Positions 1 to 5,892 of a stretch of DNA of 11,809 nt are shown here, in pieces. The notes beneath the pieces were generated by a model, which worked only from the letters and a program-made list of their open reading frames with translations, was not told the origin of the DNA and did no database searches. Position 1 is the first letter of the stretch. Each line of letters starts with the position of its first letter. The stretch comes from Pirellulales bacterium (GTDB lineage Bacteria; Planctomycetota; Planctomycetia; Pirellulales; JAICIG01), in contig JAICIG010000246.1 in the NCBI GenBank assembly GCA_025924495.1, positions 1 through 11,809 on the forward strand, written 5' to 3'. The translations under genes and the position numbers were made by a program.

Positions 1-16
1 ATCGGCGACCATGACC

Positions 17-86
17 ATGGCGAGGCTCCTTCCTCGGCTGGAGAGATGTCAATGATCTGGTCGTTGTGAGGAGTCTCGCCATTTTT
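17..86 (+). terminator. Imperfect inverted repeat followed by a T run
   Basis: ATGGCGAGGCTCCT (17-30) pairs with AGGAGTCTCGCCAT (69-82) at 13 of 14 positions, the exception being a G-T wobble. It is followed by TTTTT at 82-86. A long stem plus a T run is what a factor-independent terminator on the plus strand looks like, and a frame open from the left edge stops at 67-69. The 38-base loop is much longer than usual, so it may instead be a dispersed palindromic repeat. The call is tentative. Confidence 0.25.
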
Positions 87-142
87 CCCAATATCACTTC
101 TCGCCGCCTGCACTCAAAAAACGCGCAACACCAAAAAGCGCC

Positions 143-196
143 AGCGAGGGCGAACGGCCTCGAAGGGTCGCCTACCGGCGACTGCCCTCCCTCGCT
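143..196. repeat. Nested hairpin block
   Basis: AGCGAGGG (143-150) is the exact reverse complement of CCCTCGCT (189-196). Inside it is a second perfect hairpin, GTCGCC (167-172), loop TACC, GGCGAC (177-182). The nested architecture and GC-rich arms resemble dispersed intergenic palindromes common in planctomycete genomes. That comparison is from memory and was not searched. Confidence 0.5.
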
Positions 197-249
197 AGCG
201 CTTCGGGTTAGTGTCAGCGCACTCCATCGGGCTAGCGCGAGGGCTAGTG
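194..249. repeat. Imperfect tandem repeat, 37-bp period
   Basis: GCTAGCGC followed by TTCGGGTTAGTG (194-213) recurs as GCTAGCGC followed by GAGGGCTAGTG (231-249), giving two imperfect copies 37 bp apart. Each starts with the palindrome GCTAGC. The first copy overlaps the right arm of the neighbouring nested hairpin, so the two structures may belong to one composite intergenic element. Confidence 0.45.
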
Positions 250-278
250 AATAATCCGGGCGAGGCGATTCGCGGTCT

Positions 279-632
279 CCCAAGATGGTCAACTTCGGCG
301 GGTCATCTTGGCCAAGTATGGGGTAGGATGACGGAAAAACGTGCAAGGGTCTCGCCCAGAGCCAAGATGGCCAGCTTGGATGGGGCATCTTGGCCAAGTT
401 GGCCAGATCCGGCAAACGTAAAGGCAATGATCAGCATGGCTGGCCGAGGTCCCAAGATGCCCAGCTCAGACCAGCCAAGTTGGCCAACTTGGGGCAACGC
501 CAGCAAGAAAAACCTGCCCGGGGCTCCCACGCGGCCCAAGATGGCCAACTTCGGAGGGTCATCTTGGCCACAGGTTCGGCCAAAGTGCCGTGTAAGCGGC
601 CCAAGGTGGTCAACTTCGCTGGGTCATCTTGG
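279..632. repeat. Array of five palindromic 32-bp units
   Basis: Five units share the architecture CCAAGATG, 16-nt loop, CATCTTGG. They lie at 280-311, 362-393, 452-483, 536-567 and 601-632, so starts are 82, 90, 84 and 65 bp apart. Units 1, 2 and 4 have perfect 8-bp arms. Unit 5 has one G-T wobble (CCAAGGTG). Unit 3 has a degenerate right arm (CAAGTTGG) at the same 16-nt offset. The loop is also conserved, close to GYCAACTTCGGNGGGT, and is not self-complementary, so all units point the same way. The right arm of units 1 and 2 continues into the palindrome CTTGGCCAAG. The units fall in different reading frames, which argues against a protein repeat. Spacing is too irregular, and the unit too palindromic, for a classical CRISPR; no cas gene is present. 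Possible roles are a REP-type dispersed element, a tandem protein-binding site or structured leader RNA of rlmKL. Confidence 0.85.
475..492. repeat. Perfect 18-bp palindrome in the array
   Basis: CCAAGTTGGCCAACTTGG reads identically on both strands. It occupies the place of the right arm of the third array unit and extends 9 bp past it. It looks like two TTGG/CCAA half-sites fused without a loop, which would suit a dimeric DNA-binding protein better than an RNA hairpin. No function is known. Confidence 0.6.
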
Positions 633-708
633 CATACCGCCGCCGTGCATGACGCCTCCCTGCAAAACCCTACCTACCGCCTGCCCCCCTGCCTCATAGA
701 ATAAACGC

Positions 709-2988
709 ATGGCCCAACTCGATTTGATTGCTACTTCCGCCGTCGGCCTCGAGGCGGTTGTGGCCCGGGAGCTCAAGGCGCTGGGCTATGAAAGCAAGAC
801 GCTGCAAACGGGCCGGATCTTGTTCCAAGGCGACGAGACGGCCCTGTGCCGAGCCAATCTCTGGCTGCGAGCGGCCGATCGCGTGCTCCTGCGGCTCGGC
901 GCCTTCGAGGCGGGCGATTTCGGGCAGCTCTTCGACCAGACCTATGCCCTGCCCTGGGAGGAGTGGCTCGGCGCCGATGCAGCTTTTCCGGTCAATGGCC
1001 GCTCGGTCAAGTCGCAACTGTCGAGTGTGCCCGCCTGCCAGAAGATCGTCAAGAAGGCGATCGTCGAAAAGCTGAAGGCGGTCTATGGAGGCGCCTGGCT
1101 GCCGGAAACCGGCCCGCAGTACACGGTCGAAGTCGCCTTGCTCAATGACCAGGCGACGCTGACCCTCGATACCAGCGGCGCCGGGTTGCACAAACGCGGC
1201 TATCGTACTTTGGTCGGCGAGGCGCAGCTCAAAGAAACCATGGCCGCGGCGCTGGTGCTGCTGAGTTTCTGGCGGCCCGAGCGGCAACTGATCGACCCCT
1301 TCTGCGGATCGGGCACGATCCCGATCGAAGCGGCCTTGATTGGCCGTAACATGGCGCCTGGATTGAATCGCACGTTCGCGGCGGAAAGTTGGCCGAATAT
1401 CTCGCCCGAATTATGGCGGAACGCGCGGCAGGAAGCCCGCGACTTGGCGCTGCCCGACTTGCCGCTGCGGATCATCGGCACCGACAAGAGCGAAGAAGCC
1501 CTGAGTCTGGCACGCTACCATGCCGAGCAGGCGGGCGTGAGCGAGCAGATCCATTTCCAACAGCGGGACTTCCTGGATCTGACCAGCAAGAAGGAATATG
1601 GCTGCGTGATCTGCAATCCGCCCTACGGCGAGCGGCTGGGAGATCACGGCGAGTTGGAAGATCTCTACCGCGCCATGCCAACCGTTCTGCGCCGACTCAA
1701 AACCTGGTCGCATTACATCCTGACTGCCTATCCAGATTTCGAGGCATTGGTCGGCCGCAAAGCCGATCGCCGCCGCAAACTCTACAACGCGCGCATCGAG
1801 TGCACCTACTACCAGTTTTACGGACCCAAACCGGGGACATATCTGGCGCCCGATGCGGTACAGCCTAGAGACGAAGAAGAGCACGGAGCGGAAGAAGTCC
1901 TGGCGAGCGGGGGGCGTCAGCCCCCTGATTTGATTCCCGATCACGGCATGCAAAATACCGAAGTGGCCGTGCAGCAACATGCGGCGAAGCCGCGCTCGGC
2001 CACCGCACGCCCCGCGTTCGGAGGTCTCTCGGCAAAGTCGCGAGAGCAGGGAGAATTGTTCGGGCGAAGGTTGACGACCAGGGCGAAACACTTGCGGCGC
2101 TGGCCAAAGCGCGGCATCACCTGTTACCGGCTGTACGATCGGGACATTCCCGAAGTTCCCTTAGCCGTCGACCGCTATGAAGATTGCCTGCATATGGCCG
2201 AATACGAACGTCCGCACGATCGGTCGCCTGGCGAGCATGCCGATTGGCTCGATCTGATGGCGCGCACCGCGGCCAAAGTGCTCGACATCTCGCCGGCGAA
2301 CGTATTCATGAAACGCCGCGAGCGGCAGCGCGGCACATCGCAATATGAACGATTCGCCGAAGCCGGCCGCACGCTTGACGTTTCCGAAGGCGGTTTGAAA
2401 TTCCGCGTCAACCTCTCCGACTATCTTGACACCGGGCTGTTTCTCGACCACCGCATCACGCGATCCATGGTCCGGGACATTGCCGGCGGTAAGCGGTTCT
2501 TGAACCTGTTCGGCTACACCGGCTCGTTTACGGTCTACGCCGCGGCCGGAGAAGCGGCCACGACCACGACGGTCGATCTCTCGAATACCTATCTCCAATG
2601 GGCCCAGGACAACCTGCATCTCAACGGTTTGCTCAGCCGCCGACACCGCTTCGTACGCGACGACGCTTTGAGCTTTTTAAAATTCCATCCATCCGGCGCC
2701 GCCTACGATCTCGCGGTGGTCGATCCGCCGACCTTCTCCAACAGCAAAAAGACCGACGACGTCTGGGACATCCAGCGCGATCATGCGGAGTTGCTCCATC
2801 GACTTGTCGAGCTGATGACGCCCGGCGGCATCATTTTTTTCTCGACCAATTCGCGCCGATTTAAACTGGCGGAAAACGAGCTAAGCAGGCTCGCCATTCG
2901 CGAGATCAGCCGACAGACCGTGCCCGAGGATTTTCGCAACGAGCGCATCCACCGTTGCTGGCGAATGACGGTGACCGAAGCGAGTTAG
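709..2988 (+). CDS. rlmKL: Bifunctional 23S rRNA guanine methyltransferase RlmK/L
   Basis: The E. coli homologue makes m2G2445 (RlmL part) and m7G2069 (RlmK part) in 23S rRNA with S-adenosylmethionine, in the cytoplasm. The protein has 759 residues. The N-terminus (about 1-165) fits the THUMP RNA-binding region. The RlmL methyltransferase follows, with the SAM-binding motif DPFCGSGT (196-203) and catalytic NPPY (303-306). The RlmK domain starts near 447 (ELFGRRL, then a YRLYDRDIPE stretch), with its SAM site at NLFGYTG (599-605) and DPPTF (672-676). Both active sites look intact. Start: an in-frame TAG at 697-699 lies only 9 bases before ATG 709, so 709 is effectively fixed; no Shine-Dalgarno is visible. 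The E. coli protein has about 702 residues; most of the excess sits in the linker (about 385-445), which carries a translated palindromic repeat described separately. The gene is convergent with all other genes here. Confidence 0.96.
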   Translation: MAQLDLIATSAVGLEAVVARELKALGYESKTLQTGRILFQGDETALCRANLWLRAADRVLLRLGAFEAGDFGQLFDQTYALPWEEWLGADAAFPVNGRSVKSQLSSVPACQKIVKKAIVEKLKAVYGGAWLPETGPQYTVEVALLNDQATLTLDTSGAGLHKRGYRTLVGEAQLKETMAAALVLLSFWRPERQLIDPFCGSGTIPIEAALIGRNMAPGLNRTFAAESWPNISPELWRNARQEARDLALPDLPLRIIGTDKSEEALSLARYHAEQAGVSEQIHFQQRDFLDLTSKKEYGCVICNPPYGERLGDHGELEDLYRAMPTVLRRLKTWSHYILTAYPDFEALVGRKADRRRKLYNARIECTYYQFYGPKPGTYLAPDAVQPRDEEEHGAEEVLASGGRQPPDLIPDHGMQNTEVAVQQHAAKPRSATARPAFGGLSAKSREQGELFGRRLTTRAKHLRRWPKRGITCYRLYDRDIPEVPLAVDRYEDCLHMAEYERPHDRSPGEHADWLDLMARTAAKVLDISPANVFMKRRERQRGTSQYERFAEAGRTLDVSEGGLKFRVNLSDYLDTGLFLDHRITRSMVRDIAGGKRFLNLFGYTGSFTVYAAAGEAATTTTVDLSNTYLQWAQDNLHLNGLLSRRHRFVRDDALSFLKFHPSGAAYDLAVVDPPTFSNSKKTDDVWDIQRDHAELLHRLVELMTPGGIIFFSTNSRRFKLAENELSRLAIREISRQTVPEDFRNERIHRCWRMTVTEAS
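1897..2035 (+). repeat. Translated palindromic insertion in rlmKL linker
   Basis: Inside the linker between the RlmL and RlmK domains, the DNA contains two strong palindromes. The first is GGGGGC (1910-1915), loop GTCA, GCCCCC (1920-1925). The second is nested: outer arms GTGGCCG (1963-1969) and CGGCCAC (1997-2003) around GCGGC-GAA-GCCGC (1981-1993). The peptide here, including ASGGRQPPD and PRSATARPAFGG, is low-complexity and resembles neither enzyme domain. The segment keeps the frame open. The boundaries are estimated from where recognisable RlmK sequence resumes. It looks like a dispersed intergenic palindrome that landed in a tolerant linker, comparable in principle to the Rickettsia palindromic elements found inside genes. 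Confidence 0.65.
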
Positions 2989-3002
2989 CTTCTGCAAGAG
3001 CG

Positions 3003-3015
3003 ATGCCAAAGGCAT
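3003..3015. other. Small hairpin between convergent genes
   Basis: ATGCC-AAA-GGCAT forms a short perfect hairpin 15 bases after the rlmKL stop and just before the end of the convergent small gene. It could slow or end transcription in either direction. The stem is only 5 bp and no T run follows, so calling it a terminator would be weak. Confidence 0.25.
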
Positions 3016-3023
3016 GCACACGA

Positions 3024-3269
3024 TTATCTGTGTCTTAGCGATTCGTCGACAGCGACATAGAGTCGCTTCAACGTTTCCCGTTCGTCCTGGGGAAGCTGTC
3101 CCTCGGTCGCGCAGGTGTGCCGGAGTGCATCGCTCAGCGTCTGCCAGCCATCGGTCAAGCCGTTATTTCCGAGCCATGCGGGCAACAGGGTGGCAAGCGC
3201 CCATAGCTCCCTACGCTCACACCAGCGATCGACCAGCTCTTTGATTGCAGCATTGGGATCCTCGGCCAT
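3024..3269 (-). CDS. Hypothetical protein, 81 residues
   Basis: I do not recognise a family. The 81-residue product is charged and soluble-looking, with no signal peptide or membrane segment. It is predicted mostly helical, with Trp-containing patches (DRWCERRELWALATLLPAW, then GLTDGW) and an Arg/Glu-rich C-terminal helix. Two Cys residues do not form an obvious metal site. The ATG at 3269 is preferred because GGAGG (3279-3283) lies 9 bases upstream. A longer frame from a GTG at 3311 would add an Arg-rich stretch and has no such signal. It lies 95 bp downstream of the glycosyltransferase on the same strand and could be cotranscribed with it, but its content gives no hint of a shared role. A plus-strand frame over the same DNA is the less likely reading. 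Confidence 0.6.
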   Translation of the reverse strand: MAEDPNAAIKELVDRWCERRELWALATLLPAWLGNNGLTDGWQTLSDALRHTCATEGQLPQDERETLKRLYVAVDESLRHR

Positions 3270-3278
3270 CAGAAGAAG

Positions 3279-3283
3279 CCTCC
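3279..3283 (-). promoter_or_regulatory. Shine-Dalgarno of the 81-residue protein
   Basis: GGAGG on the minus strand lies 9 bases before ATG 3269. It decides the start in favour of the 81-residue form over the longer GTG-initiated frame. Confidence 0.55.
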
Positions 3284-3364
3284 GACGCGCTATTGAATGC
3301 AAAAACCGCACGTAGCGTTCCTATTGTAATTAGAACGCAGGTACGGCGCCGGAGCGCGTGACCA

Positions 3365-5101
3365 CTAGCGGCGCGAGCTTTCCTTCGAAGTCGCGGATCG
3401 AGTCACCGGTTCGCGTTTCGGCACGAACTTGAAGACGTCGACTTCGTCGAGACAGAGCAGATTTCGCCCGCGCTGATCGAAGCAGGGAAATGGATACGTG
3501 TCGCGTGAGATGAGATCGTAGCGAGTTTCCATTGATTGCAGCCAGCGATCGAAGGCCGCCTGGTCGTACTCATAGACCTCGGCCTTGAACTGCACGCAGC
3601 GCAGCGGATGTTTCTCGCTGACGCGATCGAGCCGTAGCGGCTCACGGCGCGCATGCCGCGGCGAATAGATGCGCTGATTGCATAAGTACATGGCCGACCA
3701 ACCGAGATCGCGAAAAGTGCCCGGCGCGAAGTCCTGATCGAGATCGGTCTTCATGCAGGCGACCTCCCCTTCGAATTCCATGTTGAAGTAAAACCAGCGG
3801 GCGAAATCGCGGTAGCGGCGGTCAGTCTTCGACTTGTAAGGGCTGAGAAAGTCCCGCGCCATCGTGCCCAGCGGCACCAGGCACAATATGCCCAAGGCAA
3901 TCGCGAGCGCCTTGCGGCCGCGGCCGGTGCGCTGCTCGTGCCGCTGGAGTAATGCCGCGGCCCCGACGCCTACGACCATGCAGATGGCCGGAGCCAGATA
4001 TTGTGCGAATTTCACATGCCCGCCGTAGGGATAACGGCCCAGGATTGCCGCGATAATGTTGAGCGCTGCCGGCGCCAGACAGACGAGCAGCAGCTCGGTG
4101 CGTCTGGCACGATAGAGCGCGACAAGACCGACTGACCAAACGAGGAACGTCAGCGTGCTCGCGCCCCGCTCGCCGCCTACCGGAAACGACATCAATTCGC
4201 TGGTGTGGGTCACGACCAGCCAGCCGGCGAATCGCAAGGGCGATAAGAGGGAAGGAAGGTTGTCCTTCCAATAGTTCTGCATGTAACTCAGTTCCGCCGC
4301 CGTCTGGTTCCGGGCAGCCAGCGCGTACAGGAACGAAAAGCTGCTCAATAACACAACGTTGTAAACCATCCAGACAATCCAGCCACGCCGGTCGTTCGTA
4401 GTCCGCAGCCCATAGGCGATGAATAGGCTGAGGCCGCCGGCGACGAACAAAGCAGGATAAGAAAGCCCGAGCGCCAGCGGAGTCGCCGCGATAAGCAGCC
4501 AGAGCCAGCGCCGCTGGTGCGGATTCCGACGCCACTCGACGGCCAGCGTCAATAGCGCGAGCGCGACAAACTGATCGGGGCCATACGGCTTCGCTTCGGC
4601 TGCATAACGGACTCCTGAGTAGTTGAGCGTAAACGCGGCGACGGCCAGGAGCAGTGGAATGCCCTCGATGAGACGGCCGGCGAGACGCCGAAACAGCAGC
4701 AAGCTGCCGATGCTGCATAACAACGGCCACAGCCGCAACGACCACTCTGAAAAGCCAAACAGCTTGACCGCCGTCAGCTCGACCCACAAAAACAACAGCG
4801 GCGCGACCTGATGGTAGTTGAGCGGCTTAAGCAGATTGAGATAGCCAGCGTCGATGAAATTTGCCGCCAGAAAGCATTCGTCCTCCCAGAGCGGAAACCG
4901 CAACAAGAAGCGTACGCTCCGTGCAACGACCGCCAGCGCGATGCAAGCCCAGATAAGCCGAGATTGCAAGGCGGGATCGAACTCGAAACTCGCGGCGGAC
5001 GGCGCCCGCCAAGAAGTTCTCGCCGGATCGATAAGGCGCTTGCGACCATCGCGAGCCCGCGCAAGCACTCGCGAGCGGAAGGTAGCTTTTGAAGATTCCA
5101 T
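3365..5101 (-). CDS. GT39/PMT-type membrane glycosyltransferase
   Basis: The product has 578 residues and the shape of a polyprenyl-phosphate-dependent mannosyltransferase (GT-C fold). A cytoplasmic, Arg-rich N-terminus (about 1-48) is followed by the first membrane helix (about 49-64) and then WEDE (72-75) in the first periplasmic loop. Family members carry the catalytic acid at this point. Roughly eight to ten more hydrophobic segments run to about residue 400, and a soluble C-terminal domain of about 150 residues follows. Such enzymes move a sugar from a lipid-linked donor to a protein or envelope glycan on the outer face of the membrane; the acceptor here is unknown. Start: ATG 5101 has AAAGGA 10 bases upstream, better than the in-frame TTG at 5125. 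A hairpin overlaps that site. No glycan-biosynthesis neighbours are present to name a pathway. Confidence 0.8.
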   Translation of the reverse strand: MESSKATFRSRVLARARDGRKRLIDPARTSWRAPSAASFEFDPALQSRLIWACIALAVVARSVRFLLRFPLWEDECFLAANFIDAGYLNLLKPLNYHQVAPLLFLWVELTAVKLFGFSEWSLRLWPLLCSIGSLLLFRRLAGRLIEGIPLLLAVAAFTLNYSGVRYAAEAKPYGPDQFVALALLTLAVEWRRNPHQRRWLWLLIAATPLALGLSYPALFVAGGLSLFIAYGLRTTNDRRGWIVWMVYNVVLLSSFSFLYALAARNQTAAELSYMQNYWKDNLPSLLSPLRFAGWLVVTHTSELMSFPVGGERGASTLTFLVWSVGLVALYRARRTELLLVCLAPAALNIIAAILGRYPYGGHVKFAQYLAPAICMVVGVGAAALLQRHEQRTGRGRKALAIALGILCLVPLGTMARDFLSPYKSKTDRRYRDFARWFYFNMEFEGEVACMKTDLDQDFAPGTFRDLGWSAMYLCNQRIYSPRHARREPLRLDRVSEKHPLRCVQFKAEVYEYDQAAFDRWLQSMETRYDLISRDTYPFPCFDQRGRNLLCLDEVDVFKFVPKREPVTRSATSKESSRR

Positions 5102-5111
5102 CGCCGGGCAA

Positions 5112-5117
5112 TCCTTT
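5112..5117 (-). promoter_or_regulatory. Shine-Dalgarno of the glycosyltransferase
   Basis: AAAGGA on the minus strand lies 10 bases before ATG 5101. It supports the 578-residue form over the 586-residue form beginning at TTG 5125. Four of its bases sit in the right arm of a predicted leader hairpin. Confidence 0.5.
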
Positions 5118-5153
5118 GCCGCCAAGTGGCACTATGCCGCCAAAGCGGCAAAG
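5114..5153 (-). promoter_or_regulatory. Leader hairpin overlapping glycosyltransferase SD
   Basis: On the minus-strand transcript CTTTGCCGC (5153-5145) is the exact complement of GCGGCAAAG (5122-5114). The second arm includes the start of the AAAGGA ribosome binding site. A competing compact hairpin can form from GCCGC (5149-5145) and GCGGC (5138-5134), which would free the site. It could be a translation control element or simply a structured intergenic spacer. Confidence 0.35.
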
Positions 5154-5178
5154 TATAACCCTCGGGCAATTTGCGGGG

Positions 5179-5862
5179 CTAGGCCAATGCCAGATCGGCG
5201 AAATGGAAGCCGTCGCGGCAAATGCTTTCGCCGACTTGGATCGACAAGCGACGAGAAAACATCGGCCCCTGATAGCAAAACGTGTGAAATTCGCCGCGTT
5301 CCCCACAAGGGTCGACTTCCGGCGGCAACTCGGCCAGCAACTGCTCGTCGAACCGCCGGCCGACAAATTTCGGGTCAAGCTGCTTGGGATCGACGCAGGT
5401 CAGCACCGTTTCCAAGCCCGCCGCGAGCATCTGCCTGGCCAGTCCGGGCGTTTGGGCAGGCGAGCACCAGATCGGGAAGAGAGGTTCAATGCCGCTGCCG
5501 GCGAGCAACTTAATGCGATAATCTCGCACATCTTCGAGAAACAAGTCGCCAAAGGCGATGTGCGTGACGCCTCGCTCTCGCGCCGCACTGACGGCAGTCC
5601 GCATGCGAGATTCATACTCGTCATTCGAGCAAGGCCAAGGGATCGGCACGGACCACAAGGGCAAACCGGCGGCTGCGGCCTGAGCCTCAACCAGTTCTCG
5701 CTTCACCGCGTGCATCGCAACGCGATCGAAGGCCTCGTTGAACGTCGTCAACAAACCTGCCACTTCCACTCCAGGTTGCTGGCGCAGGATATGGAGCGCC
5801 CAGGCGCTGTCTTTGCCGGAGCTCCAGGCGAGAAGCACTGTGGTTTTAGGCTTAAGGTCCAA
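5179..5862 (-). CDS. DUF71/diphthine-ammonia ligase family PP-loop ATPase
   Basis: The 227-residue protein belongs to the ATP_bind_4/DUF71 family (COG2102). It has the PP-loop SSGKDS (14-19), which binds ATP as an adenylating enzyme, the family motif GDLFLEDVRDYR (105-116), and the C-terminal DPCGERGEFHTF block (184-195). In archaea and eukaryotes this fold is Dph6, which amidates diphthine on EF-2. Bacteria lack diphthamide, and one bacterial branch has been predicted from gene clustering to act in B12 salvage. The gene directly upstream, 30 bp away, encodes a BtuF-like corrinoid-binding protein, which fits that branch. The start is uncertain: an in-frame TGA lies shortly upstream, no ATG is available, TTG 5862 is the first candidate and GTG 5838 the alternative. 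The second would leave only five residues before SSGKDS. Neither has a clear Shine-Dalgarno. The exact substrate is unknown. Confidence 0.85.
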   Translation of the reverse strand: MDLKPKTTVLLAWSSGKDSAWALHILRQQPGVEVAGLLTTFNEAFDRVAMHAVKRELVEAQAAAAGLPLWSVPIPWPCSNDEYESRMRTAVSAARERGVTHIAFGDLFLEDVRDYRIKLLAGSGIEPLFPIWCSPAQTPGLARQMLAAGLETVLTCVDPKQLDPKFVGRRFDEQLLAELPPEVDPCGERGEFHTFCYQGPMFSRRLSIQVGESICRDGFHFADLALA

Positions 5863-5892
5863 AGTTCTTTGGAGGCGAAGGAGGTCGTGGCA

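Larger units (their letters stand above)
1..708. other. Gene-free region upstream of rlmKL
   Basis: No convincing gene is seen in these 708 bases. Several reading frames are open here, including a plus frame over 211-699, but they resemble no family I recognise and their content is dominated by the palindromic repeats. Those repeats recur in different frames (units at 280 and 601 share one frame, units at 362, 452 and 536 another), so conservation is at DNA or RNA level and not of a peptide. The first 69 bases are open in plus frame 1, ending with TGA at 67-69, and could be the last 22 codons of an upstream gene; this cannot be decided. The region holds an imperfect inverted repeat (17-82), a folded block (143-252) and the palindromic array (280-632). 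The 76 bases from the array to the rlmKL start show no clear ribosome binding site. Confidence 0.7.

Noticed and set aside
1..69. Possible 3' end of an upstream plus-strand gene (22 codons to TGA at 67-69)
   Set aside because: Too short to judge, and a minus-strand frame is also open here. It is mentioned only as a possibility.
279..632. CRISPR array
   Set aside because: Units are palindromic with conserved loops, the third is degenerate, spacing varies from 65 to 90 bp, and no cas gene is nearby.
211..699. Plus-strand open frame of 162 codons with KMA...SSWP-like repeats
   Set aside because: The apparent peptide repeats come from the palindromic array; units lie in different frames within the same open frame, so there is no protein-level repeat. 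It ends at a TAG 9 bases before rlmKL and resembles no family.
1411..2091. 226-codon minus-strand open frame
   Set aside because: Antisense shadow of rlmKL; it covers catalytic motifs of the plus-strand protein and has no recognisable domain.
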